This document shows, in pieces, positions 35,306-47,781 of a stretch of 64,000 nt of DNA. The stretch spans positions 2,397,399 through 2,461,398 of the forward strand of contig NW_006917091.1 in the NCBI RefSeq assembly GCF_000516985.1, written 5' to 3'. A program made the translations under genes and the position numbers. The DNA is from Pestalotiopsis fici W106-1. Its lineage: Eukaryota; Ascomycota; Sordariomycetes; Amphisphaeriales; Sporocadaceae. Each line of letters opens with the position of its first letter. Position 1 is the stretch's first letter. Below the pieces are notes generated by a model that did no database searches, had not been told where the DNA came from, and saw only the letters and a list, made by a program, of their open reading frames with translations.

Positions 35306-36286
35306 CTAGATTGCACTGATTTCTACAATCTGCCCGCCTTGATCAGGGCCTGTAAGAAACCCGTTTGTGACTACATACATCATCTTACGGTCTCTTGAGA
35401 ACGCCAAACTTGACGGCTGCTCTACAGTGGTGCTATTTCCGTCTCCGAAATAAATAGTCTCGATAGGATCGTCAAGCCCAACCTTCCTGATACTATTCCC
35501 ATGGGTCGCGATGTACGCATACACTCTCTCGCACTGCGATATGATTGCAAAATCGTCATAGGTATCTCCTGTTGAACTCGGAAGGGTCGACAAGATGGTG
35601 GCATTTCCGGCCTTGCCGCCGTCTCGAGTAATCGGAATTCGACCAAACAACCCTTGCGCGCTGTTTGTAAAGTATAAATCAGAGTTCCAGATTTTTATAC
35701 CATTGACACCGAGTGGGACATTGCCAGTGTCTACTGGTGCCAAGATACTATCGGAAAATGCAATGCCGACATGACCCGTACGAATATCGATTCGGTATAT
35801 CGAGCCATTCTCAGAATTCGCGGCGAGAACAATGTCCGGGTTCCAGGGTAGTAGAGCCATGCCATTTATCGACGTACTGTCAGGAATCGAAGCAATCACA
35901 TCGATTGCTTTTGGAGAGCCCAGTGAGACTTTGAATATCTTTGCAGACCCTGGCTCTAGTCGAAACTCGGTCAAATTTCCTCCCGCAATGGCAAATGTGT
36001 TTGGGGCCAACTCCACGATGCCAAATAAGGCATCCACCCCGGGAAGCTGGCCGACCAGAAAAGGTTCAGTGTCGTTGCTATAGGGATCCAAGGTGTACAA
36101 CCGTCCCTCGAAGCTGGTAATGACGAGCTTTCCATCCAAGGAGTTGACGGCAATATTCTCCAGAGTGGTGTTTGCATCGAATTTGTATAGCTGTCGTGCT
36201 TCCGGAACCAGTCGTTGATGGACCAACGACGTAAATGCGCTTGCGGCAGCACAAAAGAGAACTATTACGATGCTTAGACGGGGCAT
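35306..36286 (-). CDS. Secreted SMP-30/gluconolactonase-like beta-propeller protein
   Basis: Intronless, 326 residues from the ATG at 36286. Signal peptide MPRLSIVIVLFCAAASA. The body shows repeated propeller-blade patterns (NIAVNSLDGKLVITSFEGRL, SINGMALLPWNPDIVLAANS, GVNGIKIWNSDLYFTNSAQG, PSSLAFSRDRKMMYVVTNG), as in the SMP-30/gluconolactonase/LRE-like family. Such secreted propellers occur in many fungal secondary-metabolite clusters, where some are lactonases or cyclases and most are untested. Several N-glycosylation sequons (NTT, NLT, NGS, NST) fit secretion. It shares a 511-bp promoter region with the divergent FAD monooxygenase gene, consistent with co-regulation (inference). Confidence 0.82.
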   Translation of the reverse strand: MPRLSIVIVLFCAAASAFTSLVHQRLVPEARQLYKFDANTTLENIAVNSLDGKLVITSFEGRLYTLDPYSNDTEPFLVGQLPGVDALFGIVELAPNTFAIAGGNLTEFRLEPGSAKIFKVSLGSPKAIDVIASIPDSTSINGMALLPWNPDIVLAANSENGSIYRIDIRTGHVGIAFSDSILAPVDTGNVPLGVNGIKIWNSDLYFTNSAQGLFGRIPITRDGGKAGNATILSTLPSSTGDTYDDFAIISQCERVYAYIATHGNSIRKVGLDDPIETIYFGDGNSTTVEQPSSLAFSRDRKMMYVVTNGFLTGPDQGGQIVEISAI

Positions 36287-36797
36287 AGTGGTGATGGTCA
36301 AGCGTGCTAAGAGTAAATTCCAGTGTCTTGCAGTCCTTGATATTCTATACAATTTGAATTGCCATGATTAAATCAGTGATTGGCTTTTTTGTTCCTCCCG
36401 TATTATACTCTGGAGCACTCAGCCCATATAATAAATTCACTATATCGGATACTAAATGGCACCCGCTCCCGTTGACTAAGCGGAATACAGTCCATTGTGT
36501 GGGGTTGACGCCGGATGACTCGACGTTCCACCACGCACGACAAAGCCCCAATTTTAATTTGCAAGCCTATAAAGACTTCGGCAAAGTCAGAATGTCCGAT
36601 ATTAGATGATCATCGGCGGTCGGTGCATGTAAGTACCGCGATATTTTCAAAGTAGTCGTCCTGAGACTGGCAGTGGTATAATCGCTATTATGCTCTCAGA
36701 AATCTCAATATGTATATATATATATATAGTATATTAGTCGTCGTGTTTGGATCTTCAAATACAATTGCGACTATTCTGAAAGCCACCATCTATAGAA
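36287..36797. promoter_or_regulatory. Divergent promoter region with TA microsatellite
   Basis: 511 bp between two divergent genes. A 16-nt TA repeat at 36713-36728 may serve as TATA element for the plus-strand gene. TATAATAAATTC at about 36427 is a TATA-like stretch for the minus-strand gene. No clear transcription-factor palindrome was recognised. Confidence 0.45.
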
Positions 36798-38105
36798 TTG
36801 AGGATCCTGGTCACTGGTGCGGGCCTCGCTGGCCCAACAGCTGCTTTCTGGCTGACCAAAGCCGGCCATGAAGTCACCATTGTTGAGCGCTTCTCCCAGC
36901 TGCGAGCCGCCGGGCAGCAGATTGACATTCGAGGCCCTGCTGTTGAAGTAGTCAAGCGAATGGGACTGATGGAAACGTTCAAGTCCAAAGTCGTGCCCGA
37001 GAGAGGACTGAAGTTTGTCGACGACCGAAACCGACAATTTGCCTTTTTTGGAGTCAACACGGACGAGAAAAGCTTCACCACCGAATACGAGATTATGAGG
37101 GGAGACTTTTGCGAGATACTGTACCAGGCCACCAAGGACTCGGTGACATATATCTTCAACAGGACCGTCGAAAGTTTTACGCAGGATGAGAACTCGGTCC
37201 AAGTGCGCTTTTCCGATGGCCACGAGGAGACATTTGATATGCTCATTGGTGCAGACGGGATCCGGTCGAGAACCAGAAAGATGATGCTGGGTACAGACTA
37301 CAGTGGCCCAGATCCTTTCCGCTCTCTGAGGTTCCGCGTCGCCTACTTTTCTGTCCCTAGCCACCCTGATGACGGTTGGGAGTTTACCTCGTACCATACG
37401 ACGCAAAGACGTTTTGTGGCGACTCGCAAGAACCACCCTGATACGCTTCAAGCTTACTTCTCCATTGTCACCGACTCTGCTGAAGCGGATGCCATAGATA
37501 GACAACCTATTGATGAGCAAAAGAAGTTTTGGGCCAAGACCTTTCAAGACGCAGGCTGGCAGTCGCAGAGACTCATTTCCGGAATGCTTGGAAGCGACGA
37601 GGCCAAGAACTTCTACCATGAGCACGTTGGCCAAGTCAAAATGGAGTCATGGCACCAAGGTCGAGTAGTCCTGTAAGTGGCATTAGTCTTCTCCGATAAC
37701 ATTGAGAATTGCTTGCTGACTAATCTGACGCCTCTATTAAGAGTTGGCGACGCAGCATCTTGCCCTTCACCACTAAGTGGATCCGGTACTACCTGCGGTA
37801 TTGCTGGCGCATATGTGCTTGCAGGGGAGATTGCAAAGCATTGCAAGCACTCCAGCGATATGGCCGCCGTTGATGCCGCCTTCAAGGGCTATGAGACAGC
37901 ATACCGACCTTTCATCAACATAGTCCAAGAACTGCCTGCGAGCCCGGAATTCATGTTTCCAAAGTCCCATTTGGGCATTTGGGTCCTTCGCTTTGTTCTG
38001 CAAGTGGCAGCCAAATTCCGCATTCAGGCTGTTATCGACTTGTTTTCAAGCCACGATGGGGATTGGAAGTTACCGTACTATGGAGAAAGGGAGTCTCGAC
38101 AATGA
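36798..38105 (+). CDS. FAD-dependent monooxygenase, two exons, no ATG at the family start
   Basis: Exons 36798-37672 and 37742-38105, intron 69 nt, phase kept, about 412 residues. FAD motifs of the p-hydroxybenzoate-hydroxylase/TetX class: Rossmann GAGLAGPTAAFWL with E at the end of the second strand (VTIVER), the DG motif IGADGIRSRTR, and the GD motif VGDAASCPSPLSGSGTTCG. These flavoenzymes hydroxylate or epoxidise aromatic and polyketide substrates with NAD(P)H. Family members begin MRIL(V/I).GAG; here the Met position is TTG (36798-36800), an in-frame TGA lies seven codons upstream, and no upstream exon gives a clean join. Either a non-AUG start, an unseen first exon, or a lost start codon. 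Its end is 176 bp from the convergent tyrosinase gene. Confidence 0.8.
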
Positions 38106-38281
38106 TTTGGTGAGTGTTCCATTGCTCAATGGCACTATGGGATACACATAGGATATGTTCTTGTCCTTGGAGAATTCTTCAACTTGACATAATGGAGTAT
38201 ATTAATGAGAAAAGAGCACGATTCAATCTATTATAAGTCAAAATATTAGATATCCCGGTCTGAAGACCATGCCATGTGAAT

Positions 38282-39675
38282 CTATGCCTCATACGTGTAG
38301 CACAGTGGGCCCTCGGCAGTGTTTGTCAGCTCCCGAATGGTGATTGGATAGCCTCCAGCGTAACCGAGTTCGACAATGTCGTCCAATGTCGCATTATCAG
38401 AGGCTGGCGAGTTTTGAAACGTTCGGGTGCCAGAAATCACGTATTGACGATTTTCAATGTCAAGGTACTGCCAAAGCCACCACATCAAGTCGATCATGCC
38501 ATGCTATGAAAACAAAAGTTAGTCGTTGCCGGTGGGTTTCTCGTGTCAAGGGGATTCTTACGTGGAGGAAGAAGATGGGATCACCGGGTGAAATGTACAC
38601 ATCGTCTGCAGGATTTCCACCAATCGTGTAGTGGCCGCCGCCGTGAACACCAAGGTCACCCGAGCCAATGGGACCTTGCATGAGCTCTTGAAAGTCCTTG
38701 ATATTGTCGGGGTTTGTGAGGAGGTTGAGCATGGACGTGCTGTTGGCGTACCCCAAGTTGGCTTCGGTGGTGACATCCCGCACTAGGCAGCGCGGATTCC
38801 AATCGTAACCATTGTTGGCGCTGGTGGCAGTAGAGCCGTTGTTCAGAGGCAGAGCCACGGGCCCCAAGTTGACAACCATGTCCTTGAACGGACCGGATTG
38901 TACACAACCGCCACCCATTCCAGCGGGAAGATAGACGGTGTTGTTCTCGTCGAGTGTGAGAACAAGATCTCCGCGGCCGGGAATGTACTCGCCATTGCCA
39001 CCCATACTGTAGTCGCCTCCGTCAAAGATGGGCGACGACGCCGGGTCAGAGGCATAAAGGCCCCAGTTCCAGTAGCTGCCTTGTTTTAGTGTCTTCCCTC
39101 GTATAATTTTAGGTCCAAACTTACGGTTGGGTCCCGTTGTAGCCACACTCGTCCTTCAAGGCCTGCTCATACGAGTAAACAAACCAGCGGTGCCAGGAGA
39201 GGAAGTTGCCCTGTACTGGCATTAGCCGAATGAATCATCACATGGTCCCAATCATCAACACTCACCGTATAGTGGATGGTCAGTGTCTGGTTCATATGTG
39301 CAGCAACAAAGTCATCATATCTGCTCTTGGCTCCAGGGACCAAGTCGCTAGGAGTCTGGGCTGGGAGACTTTGCAGACAGGTAACAGCATCTGTATAAGC
39401 CTTTCGGTCGGCCTCGGGCATGGAACCCCTTACTATGTCAGATCGTCGTTTTATTTTTCAACTTGGTTGATGACATACCATGCCTTTCGCACAACTGTAT
39501 TTTCGCTTGTGCAGTTTGAGCTTCCATTCGATGCAAGGAAAGCTGCTTGGTTTGCAGATGCTTCAGCCAACAATTCATAAAATTGAGTCAGAGCTGCATC
39601 AGTGTCATCTCGTGCAGTCGGTGCTGCAAGAGCAAGACCAGAGACGAGAAAAGTAGACAAGATCGATGAATACAT
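38282..39675 (-). CDS. Secreted short tyrosinase/catechol-oxidase-like protein, five exons
   Basis: Minus-strand exons 39675-39479, 39428-39266, 39210-39125, 39075-38562 and 38503-38282; phases agree, about 393 residues. Signal peptide MYSSILSTFLVSGLALAAP. Type-3 copper site: CuA histidines in AAHMNQTLTIHYTGNFLSWH (about 110, 118, 127), CuB in VHGGGH (293, 297) and FFLHHGMID; the last intron splits the two adjacent His codons (320/321). The length and absence of a C-terminal lid place it with the short secreted fungal tyrosinases, which oxidise phenols to quinones and are frequent tailoring enzymes in metabolite clusters. The block SPIFDGG...SMGGNG is typical of this subgroup. N-glycosylation sequons are present (NGS, NQT). 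Confidence 0.9.
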
Positions 39676-39745
39676 GGTGGCTTTTTCTTGATCAGAAGTT
39701 GCTTGGTGTCGAGAGAAGGTCCTCAAATCGCACGAACCTTTGAGC

Positions 39746-39756
39746 TACTTATACAG
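39746..39756 (-). promoter_or_regulatory. TATA-like element of the tyrosinase gene
   Basis: TATAAG on the minus strand (39748-39753), about 73 bp before the ATG at 39675. Confidence 0.45.
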
Positions 39757-42350
39757 AATTTGACTCTGCGATACCTCAATGTTGACACGAACTCACCAGC
39801 ATACTAACCTTTTTCTTCACATCATGTTGAACTTCACGTCGTTACACCCAACATCCAAGTCGGTCACGGTCTGCACGAGCATATGCACAGAGCTCTAGAT
39901 TACGCGGACGATATCCCGGGAAGAAAGACTTGACCTGCAGAAGAATGGATAAGATGGAGTCTTGTCAAGTTACTTTGCCAACGATAACAACGGCACAAGA
40001 ATCACAGCTGGGACACACAGCCCGAGCATCGGCTACGGGAAGCCTCCAAAGAAGGATTCCCAGCCGGTCGTTGTTGATGGAGACGATAAGCTCGAGACCA
40101 TGCACACCTAGGTAAGCATCATTATAGACATGTTCAAGAGAAGCTCCATATTGCAAAGCCACAACACCCTACTGGTTCAGACAACGAGCCAAGAGATCGA
40201 TCGTCAGGCACCATACTATAGAAAAAGTCTGCCACCAACATGATGCCAAGCTCTATAGGGACAAGCTTTCTTAGACGCGCGTTAGAGGATACGCAATCCA
40301 TGGGGGCATGTTTCTACTTTCGCTCGGACCAGCGCAGATCACTGCGTTTTCTTCTCCACCATCATGAACTGCCAGAAGCCAGGGACCCTAGCCAGCCGCG
40401 TCACAAAATACCCAAAGGCTGTTCTCGAGACAGCATCAAGGTGATGATATTGCGGTATTTTGTTGTAAATGTCAAGCCTTTCAATTGCCGAACCTTACAG
40501 GGCCCCCTTCAAAATGTCCGAGCAGCTTGGCAAATGCTTGTAGTATAACCAGCCGAGGCTCCACTCCCGGTATTCAGGCCGCTAGACTGATCATAGCAAG
40601 CCGATCATTGCTGCTCGTACGCATTTCGAAACAACGTCCGATTTCTGGATCCATGGTCAAGGGACAGGCAAGCGAGTGTGTGGGAGCCCTCTATTGTCCC
40701 GGAAAACCAGCCCTCTGTTATGATCTCGGCCGAGCAAAACATTTTGTAAAATAAGTCACTTGTGTCCTATGTGTCCTGCCCATGATGAGCTACGCACGTG
40801 CATATGATCGCGGATTGTATCACGGCAATCATCTGAAAGTCCGCAGTATAGCCATGTATCCTTATTATATTTCACGGTATATAATATGCAGACAGTTACC
40901 AAGATAGAAAGAGCTTCTGTAAACCTCTATGGTCCGCAAGCTATGAACCCCTGGTTGGACTCTCTCCAAGGAGGGTATGCAATATACAGTGCAGTGATAA
41001 GAGAATGTCCAGAGCGAATCTTTAATGAACGATTTTGTTTGTATAAATCTCCTTGGCCAATTGGTCTGCCGAGTTGATTCTTGGCAAGATGCTCTTGATC
41101 TAATCTTATCAATGCGGGGGTTACTCGTTTCAAGCCACACTACAAAAGGACCAGCCAGCCCTACAATACCCACATGCATCATGGGAACACAGTCGTACGT
41201 AAGCTTCTCCCCCAAGATTCTCCCATACGAACTCTCTTGCCTCGCTTCCTGGGAAATATCCCGAGATCCCCGTCCATAATTGTATTTCTATGCTTAAGTC
41301 GTGTCGGCACTGAGTTGCCAATTGACCAATGAGACTGTCGTCTGGGTTGGGAACATTTTCCGCGATCTCGCAAAGAAAACCTTATACAGCAATCGCTGGA
41401 TCCATAACACATATCATCTGGTCAATCAATTGTCAATGATATTTTCCTAATCCAGACTGAAGATACGTTTGCAATATGGATTTGGTACTATACTTGTGTC
41501 TTCATGGCTTGTCATTATCTCTCCTAGGTATATGCTGTCATGGCTCTAGTTCTATAAATTCCTGGTGCAACTGTGTGGCTCAACTTGAATGGAGCCTCAT
41601 TACGACACCTCACGCGTCCATAATATATATCCACGCGAAAACGTCTGTTCGCTTAGACATAGCCGCGAAGTCGTAGAGTTGCAACACAAATACCCAGAAC
41701 TAATCAGTGCCCTCAGAATGATATGAATAACGGGGTCCGAGACCCAACGTGGCGGTGCCGTTACTTTTTGGTGAGCGGGCCCTAATGATGAATGTGGCAG
41801 TTGCGGGGGATCAACCCAACCCTGCCCTGCGCAACGGCTGTCGGGGGCCTTGTCGGGGGCCCTGTCGGTCGGTCGGGAACTGGTGGTCTGTTCTGTTCTG
41901 CCCTAATCACTCATCGCGATCCTGATAAGTATACACTTACGCGTCCTGGTACTTGTTCTCTGGTTTCTTTGTTGATAGCAACATTATACACTCTATTTCA
42001 TCTTTAAACGGCATCTAACTCGTATTCCGATCGGCGTTTGCACACGCGGACATGATCCGCACTCTGTGAAATGTTTGCGGCTTAGGCGGTCTACTTGATT
42101 TTATTAAAGCAGACTTATAGTTGTCATTATCAACCTGCCTTTTGTGTACGGCTCCGACTGCGTTTCCAGGCACCGCACGTGGCCCTTATCCGCGTTACCA
42201 TCCAAAGTCAACCTCGAGAATCAAATGTCATCCTACGTGATTTATTCGATTCCCACGGAATCTCGACAACAACTGATCCTCGGTAATATAAACCGCCAAG
42301 CGAGATTAGACTCATCATTCATCTTCAACGACAAAATTCTAGCCCACCAG
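39757..42350. other. 2.6 kb without a supported gene
   Basis: Normal-composition DNA between tyrosinase and the second P450. Frames at 40240-40548, 40485-40754, 40865-41215 and 41792-42007 have no domain, no repeats and no consistent splice pattern. I looked here for a short precursor peptide or a degenerate synthase and saw neither. A conserved-looking gene may once have stood here. Confidence 0.4.
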
Positions 42351-44063
42351 TTAATTCTTCACGGGCTTGAGCCGACACAGCAAGGGCTTCTTGATCCATA
42401 ACGCGTAAGTCTCCTGGTCGATCCAATCGCGGCTCTCGTCGCAGATTTCAAAGTCGAAGCTGAACAAGACGTGGGCCAGCAAAAGTCTCATCTCGTGCAT
42501 GGCCATGTTCTGGCCGACACAATCACGAGCGCCGTAGCCAAAGGGCTGCCAGGCATCCCTCGAGTCATCAACGTACGCGGGGTCGCCGAGCCAGCGCTCC
42601 GGCACAAACGAGGTGGCATTCTTAAAGTTGGCCTCGGAGTAGTAGGCCGAGTAGTGATGGCACGACACGCGCGTCTCCTCTGGCAGCCAAAAGCCCATGA
42701 CGGTGTGGCCGCCAGCGGGGACGACGCGCGGGGCGCCAAATGGCACTGGAGGGTACAAGCGAAGACCTTCCTTGATGCAGGCGTTCATGTACTTCAAGTT
42801 GGCAATGGTGTCAAAGTGGATGTCCTTGATGGCCTTTGCCGAGTCTCGAATCTCCTTGGCGAGTCGCTGCATCTTTTCAGGATTGGTGAGTAGGAGGAAC
42901 GTCAATCCCGAGAGGAGTGTTGCTTCAGGGAACGGTCAGTACGTTGCCAACTTTACTTTTCAAGAGACACACACTAATACTCACCAGTTGTTTCAGAACC
43001 GGCAATCATGAAGAGCTCTGCATTCGAGTGCATCTCTTTGAGCGTCAAACCTTTTTCGGAACCGTCGGCGACCATGACCAGGTTCCATATGTCTGGCTGG
43101 TCGGAGCCCTCGTGGAGACGCTGGTTGACACGGTCCTCTGCATGCTTGCAATGCTCAACTCTTTGTTTTCGGATCGCCTTTGGCTCAAAACGAGCGAAAA
43201 ACTCCCTCAGGATCGTATAGTATCCAATCATGGTCGAGTATGGCATCATCTTGATTGAGCCGAATATGGAGGCGACCCACGGGCTGAACTCGTTCTTCTC
43301 GAGCAGGCCCAAGGGGTGTCCAAAACACAACTCTGCCATGGTGTCAAAGGTTGCAAAGTTATAAAGCTGCATCATTTCCACTGGGGTGCCATTATCACCA
43401 AGTTCGTGCAATTTTGACACCAGTATATCGACGCTAATTTTCCTTTCACATTAGCGACACGTGTATCGAGATTTCTTCCATTGCTGTGGATGACGACCTA
43501 CTATTTCTGAAAGAGAGGTTCCTGCTTCTTCAGAGCTCGCTCCGAGAATGCGGGCAGAAACAGACGGCGCACTCGGTTATGGTTCTCATAATCAGTGGTA
43601 AGTATGCTGGGAACTCCTATAATCCGATCATCAGTCCATGCATGTTTGATGATGATGACTCTCCTGGTGACCCCTTACCGTTGATCGGTTGGACAAAGGC
43701 TTCCTGTGCCTTTTCCATGTCTCTTTGACCTCTAACGTGACCATGGACGTCTTTCCAGCCTTGCGCAGAGGAACAGCTGATGTCGGTGGGCCCAAATCGT
43801 ACGACTGGGCCGTATTTCTCGTGAAGTCCAAACATCCATTTGACGTCGTTTCCTTTCACATAATTAATCCAGAACGGCATGCGTGTCACCGCGCATAGCT
43901 TAGGACCAGGCACCTTGGCCAAGGGATGAAATGTGAGGAAAAAGATGGCAGTTCCAACAATGTACAGACATGAAAGACCCAGCAGGACAATAATCAAGTC
44001 AAACGATAAGATGCCAGTTGGGGATACGAGGCGGAGCAGACTGCCGCCATTGTCGTGAGCCAT
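42351..44063 (-). CDS. Cytochrome P450 monooxygenase, four exons
   Basis: Minus-strand exons 44063-43679, 43616-43502, 43433-42985 and 42922-42351; phases agree, 506 residues. N-terminal membrane anchor (LIIVLLGLSCLYIVGTAIFF) and hinge KVPGPK. Then HEKYGPVVRFGPTDISCSSA, the WKDVHGH block, RRLFLPAFSERAL, I-helix AGSETTA, ExxR KEGLRLYPP, PERW as VPERWLGD, and the heme loop FGYGARDCVG with the ligand Cys. It resembles the isotrichodermin C-15 hydroxylase/CYP65-like group common in fungal clusters. It is a different type from the P450 at 33241. It is separated from tyrosinase by 2.7 kb, so membership in the same gene group is likely but not proven. A different start at 44063 or slightly upstream is possible. 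Confidence 0.9.
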
Positions 44064-47000
44064 GGTCGTATGTGACAACGCAGCAATAGCTACACAGAGC
44101 GAAAATTTGTAACGCTACTGATTCTCTAATGGCGATCGATGCATGATATATATTTCAAAAGACGGTTGAATGTTGCGAAGCTTTATGTGGTCCCTGTCCT
44201 GACCAGCCAGTCAAACATCTCGTAAATACACAGTAGTAGTATTCATGCTGAAGATCCATCTGTATCTGTGCGTACATGCGGGGTCCGCCAGGGGTCGTAT
44301 AGTCACCGACCAGTGAAAGATGGCCCAACTTCGCCAAGTATTGCTGAATGCTGGCACTCTGGTGGGTTTACCGACACTAGAGATGCAATGGTCTTTTTGA
44401 ATCTCCACGGCGCAAGACTCCACAGAGGCATTCTGCAGCAAACCGTTGCGCCGTTGCGCCGTTGAGGAAGTGAACTCTAACCAACCTGACGGGACCATGC
44501 AATCTATGCCAGACGGAAATGGAGCATCTATGCTGTTTGAAGCGACTTTTGCAAGGCCAATCCCGTCAAGATATTTAGTCAGTCGGGACCCTGGCATGGT
44601 CTTGTGTTCAGCGCTCGAGCAACTTTTGTCCATCTGCTGGTATTCACGCCGAGATTTTGATGCCCGCCGCCGAGACGGCTTCGTCTGGTCCTAGTCAAGC
44701 GGCCCGGGGCTGAGTTCCTATCCGGACGCTGCCCCCGACAAAATTGTCCCTCCTGTGCATTGATGAAGATCTTGTGTTGAGCATTCATATCCCTATCTAC
44801 ATAGTACTCTCACTCGTATCTTTGACCAGGTATCGACAATATGATTTAACAACTAATTACTTCATCAGGCCGGGACGTGCAGCCTGTTGGTAGAGACTAG
44901 ACTTGTGTAGGTCACCATCCATAGATTGTACTACATGGCGCAACACTCCACTTCACGATTCCAGAACCTGTACGCACTGGGTCTCACCGTGAATCCCTGT
45001 TACAACATGGCCAAGCCCAAGATGGCGCTCCAGAAGAGGGTAGGTAACATAGATTTTCATAGACTAGTCGCATGTAATATGATCTGACTTTAGTATTCTG
45101 CAGTGTACTAGCCTCTACTGACCACGTATAGAGCAGGGTTCGAGGAATGGAATAGCCTTGTTTGACAAACCTCCAAAGCCGAGACGCATTTTAGCTAGCA
45201 CAATAGTTGCACAACATTGGCGCAATGCAAAGGTTAGTCATTAGGATGCCGAGTCCGCATCTTCGCATGCACACAATACATGACTACCTAGATCTTATAG
45301 TAGACCACATCTCATGCATAGCACCGCACGCGAAAGTTGAAACAAAGCCAATAATATAGAGTATAAGATCAGATCTTCTAGGCTAGGTATTGCTAGAGCA
45401 GTGGAGCTACATGGCTACCTACCTACCATTAACCTTAGCGCAATACTTATGATTTTAACAAGTATATTCATCTTTTATTCAGATTCGCCAGGACCTGCAG
45501 ATGCAAACCTTCCATCGTGGGAAAAATGTAGTATTGACAAACGCGATAAATTTGATCTTGTTGAGCACGCAGAAGAAGTCCAAATTTGGCACCACTCAAT
45601 GCAGCTGCAAGATCTTCAGAGAGTGGTCTGAATTCATTGGAGGTGTTGGTAGTGAAGATGCTGAATCATACTTACCATTTTGCCTAATGTACTTTTCATG
45701 ATGAGTAGGTATGTATGTATTTGTGTTCTGGTTTATAATTATCCAAGTACATATCCAGGCGCCGGGACCTTCCGGCATACATTCTGAAAAGGCGAAAGAA
45801 ACAAACATGGAAAGATAATGGAAAAGGTATACAGTCTTGTGCTATATGGTCAACTTGGTAGAACCTACAACGATTTCCTCACCTGTCCACTAGGGACATT
45901 AGCAAACTCCGGGACCCAGAATCGCGTAGGAATTCTGAGCTCATTGATCGGACAAGGGGTAGAGCCTGGGTTCACGAGGCTTTGCTTCTGGTAGAGAGGC
46001 ACAAGCTGTGGGAATGTTCTTCTATTTGCGGCCGTTGACCTAACCCACAGATTCTATCCCGGAAATAATGGATCCGGCGGAATGGAGGAGCGCTATGCGC
46101 GGGTAAGCGCTTGAAATAGCATGAGACCTGGGTCTTGTAATAGTTGGACCCTTGATAGGATATCATTGTCGAAATAGAACATAATGGCAAATGATGAAGT
46201 CATCTTTCACGGGTCCTCGATACTGGAGCTCGCAATTCTCGAGCCGAAAAGCCTATTACCTACCCAGGTACATTATCTGCCCGACGATTTCAACTGAGAT
46301 TACCGGTCAGTCAGCAGGCAAGGCAGGCGCTCAGAGACCACTATGGCCGAGACAGGTTTTACGCTAGACAAGAGCTCGGCGGTTTCTTGGGTGTTGTGCT
46401 CCTTGGCCACTACAAACCCACCTGCGCGATATTGTATCAAGGGGTCCTGGGGAAGAATAGAGAGATCTAAGCAATTAGTCTGAATAAACAAGGTCACTGG
46501 GCCCTTGCTGAGACGTTGGGACGGAAAGAAAAAGGAGCAAGAAAATAAGAGTAATAATGTAAGCACACATGCACGTGTAAGAGAGACATTTGAAAGACAT
46601 TTGACCGAGCTTTTCAAGATGCTATCAAAGTGCTGACCACCAACTTTGACGTTTACCAGCCATCTGATTTGTTCAAAACATCGGAGACAAGATTGTTTTC
46701 GCCTGCCAGCATGGAAGGTCAGCAGCGAGCTTCCCGACCAATATACAACCTAGCCCCTCGCTAGAAAAACGGAGGCACGAACCCAAATGGCTGGGCCAGT
46801 GGCTCCCTACAAGGATCAGAGTCCCTCTTCGAGTGCGACACCAAAAAAGCCTGTGTCTATTTCGGGCAACGCCACTGGATTTGTAAGGGCAATCCCACTC
46901 GCTTGGGTCTGGTCGTGTAAGAATATGTTTGTGCGTTAGGTATCCATCAATAATGAACCTAGAGACCAAACAAACATTGACAGCTGGTTTGTATTCTTGA

Positions 47001-47781
47001 TCTGGAATGAGGATGGAGGGACAAGCAAGCAATACTGGAACTGGCAAATGCCGGTATCCTGCTTGGCACCATCGGGCTGTCAGCATTTGTTTGATGCCCG
47101 TTGGAACTGGCGTGGGACCGGATAAAACTCAACGGTGTTGGCACACAACCGGCTGCCTGACATCCATTTGAGCTCTGAGTTGATGGTTGCACAGTTCAAG
47201 AAAACAGAGCCGTCAGGGTTTTAGTCTGGAGTAGCTTGATCCTAGCCTGGGCCCCAGGCCATTCTAGCACCGATGCATCGCCATTCTCTTCGAGGCTGAG
47301 TGAGGAGAGCAGAGAAAGAGGGGAGAAACAGATCGCCATCACAAGCGTCCGCCTACTTGGCAAACAAGCACTGGGTTCACTCATCAATCACTCAACTGAC
47401 CCCCCGGAAAAGCTTCCTTCCTTCCCCTCTTGGAAAGAAAGCTTTGCACAGCTCACCCCAAAAGTTCCAACCCGACCCGACCCCAAGCTCAGCTCAGCTC
47501 GCTCGGTTCAGTTGGTGACCGGCGTCGCAATTACAACCACGCCCAGTACCCATGTCAGCACCGCTGAGCTCGTCACTGTGCCACGATAGTAGATAGGGCT
47601 TACATAGCGAGAAAACTATTTTCTTTCTTTCCCTTGCCAACTCTCTTCTTGCTTTTTACACTCATCTATTGCATCCAGAGAAACAATCTGTACATACACT
47701 GTAAAATAGAAGATTCATATCTCTGTCATCATCGTCACCAACGCGCGCAAAGGGGGAGCAATCAACTTTTTTTGCGCAAAC
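44064..47781. other. 3.7 kb without a supported gene
   Basis: Several short frames on both strands, none with a domain or codon pattern I can support. The last 500 bp (47270-47780) are rich in CT and CCC runs, as expected for the promoter and 5' UTR of the next gene. A TATATAT stretch at about 44147 is near the P450 start. Confidence 0.45.

Noticed and set aside
33241..44063. Dikaritin (ustiloxin-like) RiPP cluster, because of tyrosinase plus P450s plus FAD enzyme
   Set aside because: No UstYa-type gene and no precursor with repeated core peptides between Kex2 sites was found in the window.
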